Assembly: GCA_003552785.1 (NCBI GenBank)
Contig: PUOQ01000020.1
Coordinates: 1-18,525 of the forward strand
Source of the DNA: Dehalococcoidia bacterium
Lineage (GTDB): Bacteria; Chloroflexota; Dehalococcoidia; Dehalococcoidales; CSSed11-197
Length of the DNA: 18,525 nt
Reading direction: 5' to 3'
Shown here: in pieces, positions 1 to 7,062 of the stretch
Layout of the letters: every line of letters begins with the position of its first letter
Numbering within the stretch: position 1 is the first letter of the stretch
Made by a program: the position numbers and the translations under genes
The notes under the pieces: generated by a model
The model's input: only the letters and a program-made list of their open reading frames with translations
The model's database searches: none
Told to the model about the DNA's origin: nothing

Positions 1-459
1 ACCAACATAACCGTCATCCGGGTCTATTATAAGTTGGGTGGGGTTGGGCTCGGGGTATTCAACCGGCTCTGCCATGGTGTGGAAGTTCTGGACGGTGGTC
101 CAGTTACTCTTGGTACCACTGGAAGCAACCGACCTTACTCTCCAGTAGTGGTTGGTGTCATAAGCCAACTTTTCGCCCTCGTATGTGTACTCGGTGGTTG
201 TAACATCGGTATCAACAATGAAAGAACCAAATCCTGGATCAACACTTAACTGAAAGTCGTAGCTGACTGGTTCACTTCCCTCTGTTGGTGCTTCCCATTG
301 GAAAGTTGGAAGTAATGAAGCATCCTGCAAACCTTGTTGAAGAGATATTGGGCTTGGAGGAAATACTTCAGCTCCATTGGCTGAAACAGGTAAAGAGGAT
401 GTTATAAAAATCAAAGAAAAAAGTGCGGTTAATACTTTGATAGTTTTAAAACTCTTCAC
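1..459 (-). CDS. Secreted fibronectin type III-like domain protein, C-terminus beyond the window
   Basis: An open frame of 153 codons runs from a GTG at 459 off the left edge, so the C-terminus is missing. The start is chosen because AGGAG sits 9 nt upstream; an in-frame ATG at 468 lies too close to it. Residues 1-25 form a signal peptide: KSFKTIK, a hydrophobic stretch, then a probable cleavage site near PVSANG. Residues about 50-125 look like a FN3-type beta-sandwich, with FQWEAP, YDFQLSVDPGF, TTEYTYE, the typical HYWRVRSV strand and a closing NFHTM. A Pro/Glu-rich linker follows. I infer an exported surface or wall protein that binds polymers or other proteins. The product beyond the edge is unknown. 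It is transcribed away from the next gene, with no clear promoter seen. Confidence 0.7.
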   Translation of the reverse strand, partial: MKSFKTIKVLTALFSLIFITSSLPVSANGAEVFPPSPISLQQGLQDASLLPTFQWEAPTEGSEPVSYDFQLSVDPGFGSFIVDTDVTTTEYTYEGEKLAYDTNHYWRVRSVASSGTKSNWTTVQNFHTMAEPVEYPEPNPTQLIIDPDDGYVG

Positions 460-663
460 TATTATCATCTCCTCTCATTGCAAATCTTACTAGCTAAAAC
501 TTGGTTATTTTTGAAAATCATTGTTATTTAGTTTTCAGGGGTTAAACAGGGGTAAGTGAATAGTAAAATAAAAGCTTGTCGTCGGATTATATCACAGTAC
601 GAATTAGATTTGATTTTATTAAATTTTAAAACCCCGTTTCCAGTTTAAAACATCTTCCCATGT

Positions 664-2739
664 TTAAAGCGCAGTCAGATCATTTACACCCATGTTTTTT
701 AAAGCATGATTTATGTTAGTAGTGGGTGCCTGGCAATGATAATCTGTGCAGACAAAAATGTTTGCACGGCCATCCTCGGATGCTTTATATGCGTTTACAG
801 GGGATATTTTAGCTATATCAGGATATTCAACCTCTGTTGGTCTTAAAATAATGACTTTATTCGGAATAAATGCTGACTGAAGTTTTGAAAGAGCTGCTTT
901 GGTGGATCTAGACTCAGAGTCTGCGGCTATAACCACTTCATAGGTCGGACCTAATGCAAAGTCCAGGGCTATCAACAGTTGCGTGTAGGCAGCTGGCGAT
1001 TGAGTTATATTAGAGGAAAAAACCCGCCCTATGGTAGCAGCTTTTTTCTCTAAATCGGAGTTAAACGTTATACGGCCCAACCGAAGTAAGTTAAGCATGG
1101 ATACGGAGTTACCGGAAGGCATGGCACCATCATAACTTTCCTTCTGGCGGCTTATCATCATTTCGCTATCTGAGGCGGTAAAGAAAAAGCCGCCGTTTTC
1201 TTCATCCCAAAAGTATTTAAACGTAGTATCGTTAAGTTGAAGGGCTTTTTTAAGGTAGTCCACATTAAAAGTGGCCTCGTAGAGTTCAAGAAGTCCCCAG
1301 ATTAAAAAAGCATAATCGTCGATGAAATCTTGCTGCCCAGCTTTCCCTCCCCTGTAGCTATGCCGTAGCCGACCATTTTGGTCCCGCATAAATCTGAAAA
1401 TAAAATTTATGGCGCCTTCTGCAGCTTCGGTGTATCTTTTTTCATGTAGAACGGCGCCTGCCCTGGCCAATGCAGCGACCATGGCCCCGTTCCAGTCTGC
1501 CAGGATCTTGTCATCTTTGAGAGGATGAATACGTTTTAGGCGTTTGTTAAACAGCTTTTGTTTGATAGTATCTAGCCTTTTATTAGTCTTTCCGGGCAAT
1601 TGCCTCGTGTATAGTATGTTGTGCCCGCTTTTACGCTGCGTAATTGGATCAATGTAGTTGCCTTTTTCCTCAATATTAAAATGCTTTACGGCTAAATCCA
1701 TCTCTTCTTCCGAAAGAATTTTGCGCAATTCATCAAAAGTCCATAAGTAGAATTTACCTTCTTCACCCTCGCTGTCAGCATCCTCGGCAGAATAAAAGCC
1801 GCCCTGAGGAGAAACCATGTCCCTTAGCACGTATTCAAGAACTTCATGGGTAGTGTCTGCATACTCCTCATTTCTGGTGACCTGGTATGCTTCAATGCAG
1901 GCGGTAACAAGTAGTGCCTGGTCGTATAGCATTTTCTCAAAGTGAGGCAGCAGCCAATAGGGATCTGTTGAGTAACGATGGAATCCAAAGCCGACGTGAT
2001 CATATATGCCCCCTGAGCGCATTGAATTCAAAGTCTTCTCAACCATCTGCAGGGCTTTGGGTTCGTTATTTCTTCTGGAATAGCGCAAAAGAAAAGAAAG
2101 AGTATGCGGCGTAGGAAATTTGGGTGCATTGCCGAAACCTCCATGCTCTTCGTCAAACACGCCAATCAATTGCTGGTAAGCCCGTTTGAGGGTTGTTTTA
2201 TCCAGTTCATTACGGGAAGTTTGAGTAAAATTCTTTTTTAGTTCTGTTTCAATATTGGCTGCTATACCCAGCACTTCTGACTTCCTGTCATGCCATATTT
2301 TTTTAATATATGGTACAAGTTCCAGCATGCCGGGTCTGCCGAATCGGGATTGTTTGGGAAGATAGGTAGCTGCATAAAACGGACGCTTATCCGGAGCCAT
2401 TATTATGGTTAAAGGCCATCCTGCTGATCCTGTCATCATTTGACAGACAGTCATATACAAGTGATCAATATCCGGCCTTTCCTCCCGGTCAACTTTTACG
2501 GAAACAAAGGCTTCATTCATCAACCGGGCAACTTCAGGATCTTCAAAGGATTCGTGCGCCATCACATGGCACCAGTGGCAGGTTGAGTAACCTATGGATA
2601 AAAACACCGGTTTATCCTCTGCCAAAGCTCTATCAAAAGCCTCTTTGCCCCATGGATACCAATTAACCGGATTACTGGCATGCTGAAGCAGGTATGGGCT
2701 TTTTTCTAAAGCCAGCTTATTTTGCTGTTTATTTTTCAT
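664..2739 (-). CDS. Thioredoxin domain-containing protein, YyaL/SPATA20 family (DUF255)
   Basis: This 691-residue protein has the full length and layout of the YyaL/SPATA20 family. The N-terminal 160 residues form a thioredoxin-like DUF255 domain with the family signature SPYLLQHASNPVNWYPW (residues 14-30), a CHWC redox motif (C54, C57) and KVDREERPDID. The remainder is an (alpha/alpha) barrel like N-acylglucosamine 2-epimerases and six-hairpin glycosidases, with blocks such as GGFGNAPKFPTP, HFEKMLYDQA and DGAMPSGNS. There is no signal peptide, so it is cytoplasmic. The family's enzymatic role is not established; a redox or sugar-processing role is only implied by the fold. The ATG start has only a weak AAGG about 14 nt upstream. 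A short hairpin (AAACAT/ATGTTT, 648-665) lies at the stop and could end transcription. It is a single gene with lower GC than the genes to the right. Confidence 0.9.
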   Translation of the reverse strand: MKNKQQNKLALEKSPYLLQHASNPVNWYPWGKEAFDRALAEDKPVFLSIGYSTCHWCHVMAHESFEDPEVARLMNEAFVSVKVDREERPDIDHLYMTVCQMMTGSAGWPLTIIMAPDKRPFYAATYLPKQSRFGRPGMLELVPYIKKIWHDRKSEVLGIAANIETELKKNFTQTSRNELDKTTLKRAYQQLIGVFDEEHGGFGNAPKFPTPHTLSFLLRYSRRNNEPKALQMVEKTLNSMRSGGIYDHVGFGFHRYSTDPYWLLPHFEKMLYDQALLVTACIEAYQVTRNEEYADTTHEVLEYVLRDMVSPQGGFYSAEDADSEGEEGKFYLWTFDELRKILSEEEMDLAVKHFNIEEKGNYIDPITQRKSGHNILYTRQLPGKTNKRLDTIKQKLFNKRLKRIHPLKDDKILADWNGAMVAALARAGAVLHEKRYTEAAEGAINFIFRFMRDQNGRLRHSYRGGKAGQQDFIDDYAFLIWGLLELYEATFNVDYLKKALQLNDTTFKYFWDEENGGFFFTASDSEMMISRQKESYDGAMPSGNSVSMLNLLRLGRITFNSDLEKKAATIGRVFSSNITQSPAAYTQLLIALDFALGPTYEVVIAADSESRSTKAALSKLQSAFIPNKVIILRPTEVEYPDIAKISPVNAYKASEDGRANIFVCTDYHCQAPTTNINHALKNMGVNDLTAL

Positions 2740-2842
2740 ATTGTCTTAAAAACCTTTTTGAAGATTTCTGGTATGTTTACCAAATTATAATTTCCTGTTA
2801 TCTCAATTATTTACTGTGTCATTTGTATCTTTATACTAACAC

Positions 2843-3035
2843 ATGATAGCTGTGATTGCTGCTGTTATTGCCCGCAGAAACGAGTTAAACATAAGCCAGC
2901 GTGAACCCTCCTGCATAACGGGTTTAAAGCAGCCAGTTATATGCAGGCTCAAGCGGTAATGGTGGCGTAACGTTGGGCGCCCTGCTCAAAGTTTCTGAAG
3001 CTCTGGATATGGAATTATCACTTAAGGCAAAATAG
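2843..3035 (+). pseudogene. Frameshifted XRE/HigA-type helix-turn-helix regulator
   Basis: Two adjacent reading frames together spell one helix-turn-helix protein. Frame one (2843-2959) gives AVIARRNELNISQRE, then TGLKQPVICRLK, before a stop. Frame two, resuming at 2952, gives SGNGGVTLGALLKVSEALDM and ends at the TAG at 3033-3035. Intact relatives read IAR-LESG at the junction. CTC-A-AGC here versus an expected CTC-GAA-AGC suggests a 2-bp deletion (or a 1-bp insertion). There is no ribosome binding site before the ATG at 2843 and the N-terminus looks short. In toxin-antitoxin pairs this type is the HigA antitoxin, but no toxin gene is visible here. It is likely a decayed remnant; a sequencing error would be the alternative. 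Confidence 0.6.
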
Positions 3036-3213
3036 CCTGTATTCTTTCATTCCGCTAACCGGCTTTCACAAATAGAGGCACTGAAAATCAAATTCGAAAA
3101 GCGGATAGTTAGGGGCTTAAAGAAGCGGAGGTGGTTTGGACGCAAAGATGCCGGCCGGCAGGGAATTGTGGTAAAATCCCCGCAGTAATTATTTATTTGA
3201 GCGGAGGCGCAAA

Positions 3214-4170
3214 GTGCCCGAACACAGGTCAAGCCGTGAAGCAGACAAAAGCCTGGCCGTTCAAACCTTTGATCTCGGCCGCAGCTTCGGCTCGTTAATA
3301 GCGGTTGACTGTTTAAACATTGATATCAAGCAGGGCGAGCTTTTTGCTCTGCTGGGCCCCAACGGCAGTGGAAAAACCACCACCATAAACATGCTGTGCT
3401 GCCTGCTGAAACCGACCCGCGGCACTGCCAACGTGATGGGGCTTGACATAAACCGTGAGGCCCATTCGGTTAAAGCGTTGATAGGTATATCCCCCCAGGA
3501 CACCACGCTGTCTGAACATCTGAGCCCGCTTGAAAACCTTGAACTCATGGCCAGGCTGAATAACATGGAGGCCAAAAAAGCCAGGAAGTATTCGGCAGAC
3601 CTGGTTGAAGTAATGGGCCTTCAGGAAAGAGCCAAAGACCAGGTGCGCAGGTTTTCCGGCGGCATGAAAAGGCGCCTGAGTATTGCCATGAGCCTGATAT
3701 CTGATCCGGCAGTGGTGTTTTTGGATGAGCCCACCCTGGGGCTTGACCCGCAAGCCAGGCGCGCTCTTTGGGATTATATAGGCAACCTGAAAGGTGAAAA
3801 AACCATTCTTCTTACCACCCATTACATGGAGGAGGCGGATTACCTTGCAGACCGCATCGGTATAATCGATGCCGGAAAGATCGCCGCTCTTGGAACCGCC
3901 ATGGAATTGAAGGCGGAAGTGGTAGACCGGCAGACGGTGGTAATAAACGCCTGGAACCTTACTGTTGCCAGCCTGGACGCCATAAAAGGGCGCTACCCCG
4001 AAGTGAAGGTCAACGGCGGGCAGGTGTCTGTGGCCGGCAAGGACCTGGACTTCAAAGAGATTACGGACTTTGTTCATTCCACCGGTGCAATAATCCGCTC
4101 TGCATACTTCAAAGAACCCAGCCTGGAAGAAGCATATTTAAAAATTACCGGAAAGGAACTCGTGGCGTGA
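3214..4170 (+). CDS. ABC-2 type exporter, ATP-binding subunit (DrrA/CcmA-like)
   Basis: A 318-residue cytoplasmic ATPase that would power export through the membrane protein encoded next. All nucleotide-binding motifs are intact: Walker A GPNGSGKTT (48-56), Q-loop Q95, signature FSGGMK (147-152), Walker B VVFLDEP with catalytic E172, D-loop LGLDP and switch H203 in TTHYMEEAD. The C-terminal 90 residues after ELKAE match the regulatory tail of the DrrA/daunorubicin-resistance type, ending PSLEEAYLKITGKE. The start is GTG, with GGAGG 6 nt upstream at 3203-3207. It overlaps the permease by 4 nt (GTGA), so the two are translationally coupled. The substrate is unknown; drugs, lipids or polysaccharides are all possible for this class. 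Confidence 0.92.
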   Translation: MPEHRSSREADKSLAVQTFDLGRSFGSLIAVDCLNIDIKQGELFALLGPNGSGKTTTINMLCCLLKPTRGTANVMGLDINREAHSVKALIGISPQDTTLSEHLSPLENLELMARLNNMEAKKARKYSADLVEVMGLQERAKDQVRRFSGGMKRRLSIAMSLISDPAVVFLDEPTLGLDPQARRALWDYIGNLKGEKTILLTTHYMEEADYLADRIGIIDAGKIAALGTAMELKAEVVDRQTVVINAWNLTVASLDAIKGRYPEVKVNGGQVSVAGKDLDFKEITDFVHSTGAIIRSAYFKEPSLEEAYLKITGKELVA

Positions 4171-5264
4171 AGTTCTTAACGCTTGCAGCGCGCAATTTTA
4201 AGGAGATCTACCGGGATCCCCTGGCTCTGGCCTTCTTGCTGGCTTTTCCCTTGCTCTTCATGCTGCTTTTCGGTTTTGCTGTAGGGGGTACTTCTTCCCC
4301 TGTGTATAATGTCGGAGTTCTGGACCGGGATGAAACCGAGCTTTCGGGCCGCTTTGTTAACGAAGTGCTGGCCGAGGTTCCTTCCTTAAATGTATCCACC
4401 TTCGAAGATGCCGAGAGTGCCGCTGAAAAGCTCAAAAACGGCAATATCAGGGCTTTTGTAAACATACCCGAAGGCTTTGGCGGTGAAGTATTAAAAAGCT
4501 ACCAGAACCAGAGCCCGGATATAGTTTTAAACCTGACCTACGATGAAAGTGATGTGTCTGTTTCATCTCAAATTTATTCAACCATAGATGCGGCGGTGAG
4601 AGAGTTTGCCGAGGTGCATATTCCGGTTACCATAAACACCAGCCACCTCAGTGTGGAAGCCGAGGTCACCCAGATGGATTTCGTCGCCCCCGGAATTATA
4701 ATTTTCGGCTTGCTGATTCTGGTTCCCACTTCTGCGCGCCTGATGGTCAAAGACAAAGAAGCAGGTTATATGTCACGGCTTCTTACTACACCCACCCGTC
4801 CATGGGAGTTTATCAGCGGATACTCTCTGGCGCTGGTGGTTATTGCCATTGTTCAGATAATAATATTTATTATGCTGGGCGTGGCCTTCGGCATGAACAT
4901 AGTGGGCAATATTTTCCTGGCATTTCTTGTTTATTTCGTTGCCGGGCTTTGCTCGATAGGCATCGGCATGGTGGTTGCCGCGCTTAGTAAATCAGAAAAT
5001 CAGGCAGAGCCTTTGTGCTGGCTGATTGCCATGCCCCTGGCGGTGCTTTCTGGAGTCTGGTTCCCGCAGGAGATAATGCCGGACTTCATTCAGGTGCTGG
5101 GGGATATCTTTCCGTTTTCTCATGCTGTTTCTGCTTCACGCATGATCATCATCCGCGGGGCTGATTTTGGTGCAGTTTCAAGCTCGATTATTTTCATTAC
5201 AGCCTGGGCGGCCGGTGCTTTTATGCTTGGCATTGCACTTTTCAGGCACAAAATGAAAGGTTAG
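4167..5264 (+). CDS. ABC-2 type exporter, permease subunit
   Basis: A 365-residue membrane partner of the preceding ATPase. It begins with GTG inside the GTGA overlap, with GGAAAGGAA about 10 nt upstream. The architecture is that of ABC-2 permeases of the YhgE/DrrB/NatB-like class: one membrane helix at residues about 14-37 (LALAFLLAFPLLFMLLFGFA), a large extracytoplasmic domain to about residue 170 with VGVLDRDET near its start, then five membrane helices. The conserved segment before the last helices is present (MPLAVLSGVWFPQEIMP, then FPFSHAVSASR). The coupling-type sequence KDKEAGYMSRLLTTPTRPWEF precedes helix 3. The full complex would be two ATPases plus two copies of this protein. The substrate cannot be read from the sequence. 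Confidence 0.9.
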   Translation: MKFLTLAARNFKEIYRDPLALAFLLAFPLLFMLLFGFAVGGTSSPVYNVGVLDRDETELSGRFVNEVLAEVPSLNVSTFEDAESAAEKLKNGNIRAFVNIPEGFGGEVLKSYQNQSPDIVLNLTYDESDVSVSSQIYSTIDAAVREFAEVHIPVTINTSHLSVEAEVTQMDFVAPGIIIFGLLILVPTSARLMVKDKEAGYMSRLLTTPTRPWEFISGYSLALVVIAIVQIIIFIMLGVAFGMNIVGNIFLAFLVYFVAGLCSIGIGMVVAALSKSENQAEPLCWLIAMPLAVLSGVWFPQEIMPDFIQVLGDIFPFSHAVSASRMIIIRGADFGAVSSSIIFITAWAAGAFMLGIALFRHKMKG

Positions 5265-5443
5265 AGCCGCGAAATAAATATTTTATACCCCTCGTAACCC
5301 TCAAATACCCTGCTCACCTTATACCATGCACCGCTTTTAACCCGGGCGCAGCTTCTGGCGGCTGAAGCTGAAACGGGCTGGATTGCCCTGTAATTCTAAG
5401 CTTTGCCCGCTGTGGCCGGCATTAGTTTATATAAACCCCTGTA

Positions 5444-5466
5444 AATGCCCGGAGGCATTGCTTTTA
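5444..5466 (+). terminator. Possible Rho-independent terminator of the ABC exporter operon
   Basis: A 6-bp perfect stem AATGCC/GGCATT with a CGGA tetraloop is followed by GCTTTTATAA. It lies about 180 nt after the permease stop. The stem is short and the T-run is interrupted, so this is only a candidate. Confidence 0.4.
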
Positions 5467-5653
5467 TAAATTGCTAAGAATTTATAAGAATGGTAGAATA
5501 CTACTGAAAGCAGTTCCGTAATATTATATTAAGAAAATCTTTTATTTTCTCGTAATTTCTTAAAAATATGCTTTTTTATATTATTGCAGAGGTTTTGATG
5601 TGCCTGAATTAAACAAACCCCTTTGTTCTATGGTTGTCCAAAAGCCTTCAGAA

Positions 5654-5697
5654 GGCTATGCGAGGTAACTTCTAAAGGACCTCTGCCCCGCATAGCC
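5654..5697. other. Strong compound stem-loop, possible structured RNA
   Basis: GGCTATGCG (5654-5662) pairs perfectly with CGCATAGCC (5689-5697). Nested inside, GAGGT (5662-5666) pairs with ACCTC (5679-5683), leaving a short bulge on the 3' side; the G at 5662 can belong to either stem. A second small hairpin, GCCTT-CAG-AAGGC (5644-5656), abuts it. No T-run follows, so it is not a standard terminator. It lies 120 nt upstream of the small basic protein gene and could be a leader or a small RNA. It matches no RNA family that I recognise. Confidence 0.4.
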
Positions 5698-5819
5698 AGA
5701 ATAACAGCTTGCCCCACCCCCCATTTCCACCATATTTTTTATTTACATGGATTTCATCATAGCCACCTGATATTACCCGGTGTATCAGGCGTAATAATTA
5801 TTTATTTGGAGGGAAGGCT

Positions 5820-5936
5820 TTGAGCAGAAAAGAAGATAAAAGAAGGCTGAAGCAGGAATATAAAGCAGAATACAGGGCAGAAGATAAAGCTGGAAAAAAG
5901 AAGAAGCAAAAAACCGCCGGCCGCAAAACAAAGTAG
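5820..5936 (+). CDS. 38-residue lysine-rich small protein, function unknown
   Basis: A short gene with a TTG start and an excellent ribosome binding site, GGAGGG at 5808-5813, 6 nt upstream. The product begins LSRKEDKRRLKQEYKAEYRA (read with Met at position 1) and ends KTAGRKTK. About 40 percent of residues are Lys or Arg. Residues 3-22 have an alternating Lys/Glu pattern typical of a single charged helix, and the tail is lysine- and glycine-rich. There are no cysteines, membrane segment or signal peptide. I recognise no family. A nucleic-acid- or ribosome-associated role is a guess from the charge. The gene downstream also ends in a basic tail, so the two may be co-transcribed. The strong Shine-Dalgarno is the main argument that it is real. 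Confidence 0.55.
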   Translation: MSRKEDKRRLKQEYKAEYRAEDKAGKKKKQKTAGRKTK

Positions 5937-6060
5937 CATTAAGGGCAACCGCGCAGCTTGTCAGGCAGCAGGTGCATTAATGCCGCGGGTTGGTGCAGCG
6001 GTGGAATTGAAAAGTTGCCTTTTGCCATGCGGGAGAATAATAAGAGAGTTGAAGGGGGCG

Positions 6061-6783
6061 ATGCAGTTGAAAAAGAATAGGAAGAAAGAAGATGTAACCA
6101 GCCCGGAAATGGAAACAACGGCTATGTCACAGGCTGAATTCAGCCTGATAAAAGACCTGGCAAACAACATTGAAGGCGAAGAGCTTATAATTGAAATAGC
6201 CGGTATAAACGGTGCCAGTGACGAACCTGTTTACAAAACCCCCGGTTATTCCGGTGGGGTTAAAGATAAAGAACTTACGGCTGAAGGCGAGGCGGGTGGT
6301 GCTGAAAAGCCTTCAAGCTCCGGTGGCGGGGCGTTTTCTTTAACCACCGAAGCAACCGGTTTGAAAAACTTGAAAAACTATTTCCTGAATGATACCGAGC
6401 ATATTCACAGGAAATGGAAGAATGGAAGCAAAATCGGCTTTTTACTGATAAACAGTATTTCTGACTATGATAGTGTTTCAGAAATATTATCTTCATGGTA
6501 TGGCTCTCTTTCTACGGGTGCAAAGGTGGCCGTATTCAGGTCTGACATGCTGGGTGCTGCTAAAGCCGTTAAGGAGGCCACAAGCGAGTACGGGAATTTC
6601 AAACTTGTTCGAACCCTGGAGACACTCACTGTAATAACAAAAGACCAGTGTACCCATTACTGGCTGATTGATTCAGACGAAGTTGGCACATGCAAATCTT
6701 GCGGCCGGAAGCGTAATTTCAGAAAATTGATGAAAAAGGCTACTTCGGGCCGGGGTGGCAGGAAGAAGAAAGCTGCTGCTTAG
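6061..6783 (+). CDS. Degenerate SAM-methyltransferase-like protein with C-terminal zinc ribbon
   Basis: This 240-residue protein (counting from the ATG at 6061) is unlike any named enzyme but follows the layout of Methyltransf_24-type class I methyltransferases. SQAEFSLIKDLANN is followed by LIIEIAGINGAS (42-53), where active enzymes have VEIGxxxGxS. KIGFLLINSISDYDSV (124-139) stands where they have FLFIDGDHSYE, and LSTGAKVAVFRSD where they have LKPGGxxxFHD. The acidic and His residues expected in these motifs are missing, so catalysis is doubtful. A Ser/Gly-rich insert lies at about 75-93. The C-terminus has a CxH...CxxC zinc-ribbon set (C197, H199, C211, C214) and a basic tail, GRGGRKKKAAA. 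The start was chosen for GAAGG 5 nt upstream; ATG at 6124 or 5980 are alternatives. The methyltransferase kinship is my inference from motif order. Confidence 0.6.
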   Translation: MQLKKNRKKEDVTSPEMETTAMSQAEFSLIKDLANNIEGEELIIEIAGINGASDEPVYKTPGYSGGVKDKELTAEGEAGGAEKPSSSGGGAFSLTTEATGLKNLKNYFLNDTEHIHRKWKNGSKIGFLLINSISDYDSVSEILSSWYGSLSTGAKVAVFRSDMLGAAKAVKEATSEYGNFKLVRTLETLTVITKDQCTHYWLIDSDEVGTCKSCGRKRNFRKLMKKATSGRGGRKKKAAA

Positions 6784-6805
6784 CGTTTGCTGCGGGTTTC
6801 AGGCA

Positions 6806-6824
6806 GGCCGGGGCCGGCGTTTTT
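6806..6824 (+). terminator. Possible terminator after the methyltransferase-like gene
   Basis: A short GC-rich hairpin, GCCG-GGGC-CGGC (6807-6818), is followed at once by GTTTTT. It begins 24 nt after the stop codon. The 4-bp stem is short, hence modest confidence. Confidence 0.4.
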
Positions 6825-6881
6825 GCACCCGGTACATAGAAGCAGGCGGCGGCCATGCACCGGGTGCACAGGGTGTGTAAA

Positions 6882-6965
6882 CTAATACTTGCCGTAATCT
6901 GCAACTGCCTGGCTCATGGCTTTTGTGTTTTCTACCGGTGGCATGGGCGGCATTTCACAGCTTGC
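6882..6965 (-). pseudogene. C-terminal remnant of a URO-D/MtaA-type corrinoid methyltransferase
   Basis: Reading the minus strand, 27 codons before a TAG stop give AS, then CEMPPMPPVENTKAMSQAV, then ADYGKY. This is the pattern at the very end of uroporphyrinogen-decarboxylase-like methyltransferases (MtaA/MtbA/CmuA type), where GCEVPPxTPPENxxAMVEAVxxYGxY is typical. The frame upstream has no further resemblance, and a terminator hairpin for the next gene lies only 39 nt away. It is therefore a scrap left by a deletion, not a gene. The similarity is judged by eye over a short stretch. The family is usual in methylotrophic and acetogenic anaerobes. Confidence 0.45.
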
Positions 6966-7003
6966 TCGACGCACTGGTGGGTGTAAAAGTTTTGCTAAAT
7001 GCA

Positions 7004-7038
7004 TCTGGCCCCGCCGGGTGGTTAACGGCGGGGCCAGA
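7004..7038 (-). terminator. Strong hairpin terminator downstream of the first small membrane protein gene
   Basis: A perfect 12-bp stem, TCTGGCCCCGCC (7004-7015) with GGCGGGGCCAGA (7027-7038), lies 24 nt beyond the stop of the minus-strand gene 7063-7479. On the minus strand it is followed by TGCATTTAG, a poor U-tract; on the plus strand by TTATTC. It may act in both directions. Confidence 0.55.
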
Positions 7039-7062
7039 TTATTCAGTGGGTGTTTGTTCGGG

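Larger units (their letters stand above)
5265..5819. other. Intergenic stretch without a convincing gene
   Basis: These 555 bases separate the ABC permease from a small basic protein gene. I see a CAGCTTC/GAAGCTG inverted repeat (5349-5370), a terminator-like hairpin (5444-5466), a very AT-rich block (5465-5600) with an AGAAAAT/ATTTTCT hairpin, and a strong compound hairpin at 5654-5697. A plus-strand open frame at 5623-5823 has no ribosome binding site or recognisable protein character. On the minus strand a short frame ends exactly on the permease stop (5261-5263); it is discussed under findings. Confidence 0.6.

Noticed and set aside
34..249. Plus-strand reading frame of 71 codons at the left edge.
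   Set aside because: It lies antisense to the secreted FN3-like gene, which has a signal peptide, a ribosome binding site and a coherent beta-sandwich pattern.
3159..3185. A stretch before the ABC ATPase, CAGGGAATTGTGGTAAAATC followed by CCCGCAG, resembles the core of a cobalamin riboswitch; nearby GGACGCAAAG recalls a c-di-GMP-I motif.
   Set aside because: The G-box and B12 box partners, spacing and closing stems are missing for either class, and the downstream genes are a generic exporter. An Infernal scan with the Rfam cobalamin and GEMM models would decide it.
3047..3232. Minus-strand reading frame of 61 codons upstream of the ABC ATPase.
   Set aside because: No ribosome binding site or recognisable domain, and it would overlap the start and ribosome binding site of the exporter gene.
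3313..4077. Long antisense reading frame (254 codons) under the ABC ATPase gene.
   Set aside because: It is the shadow of a GC-rich gene with intact ATPase motifs on the plus strand; it has no ribosome binding site or protein-like features.
5623..5823. Plus-strand reading frame of 66 codons upstream of the small basic protein.
   Set aside because: No ribosome binding site, odd His/Pro-rich composition, and it runs through the strong hairpin at 5654-5697. The small gene starting at 5820 has much better signals.
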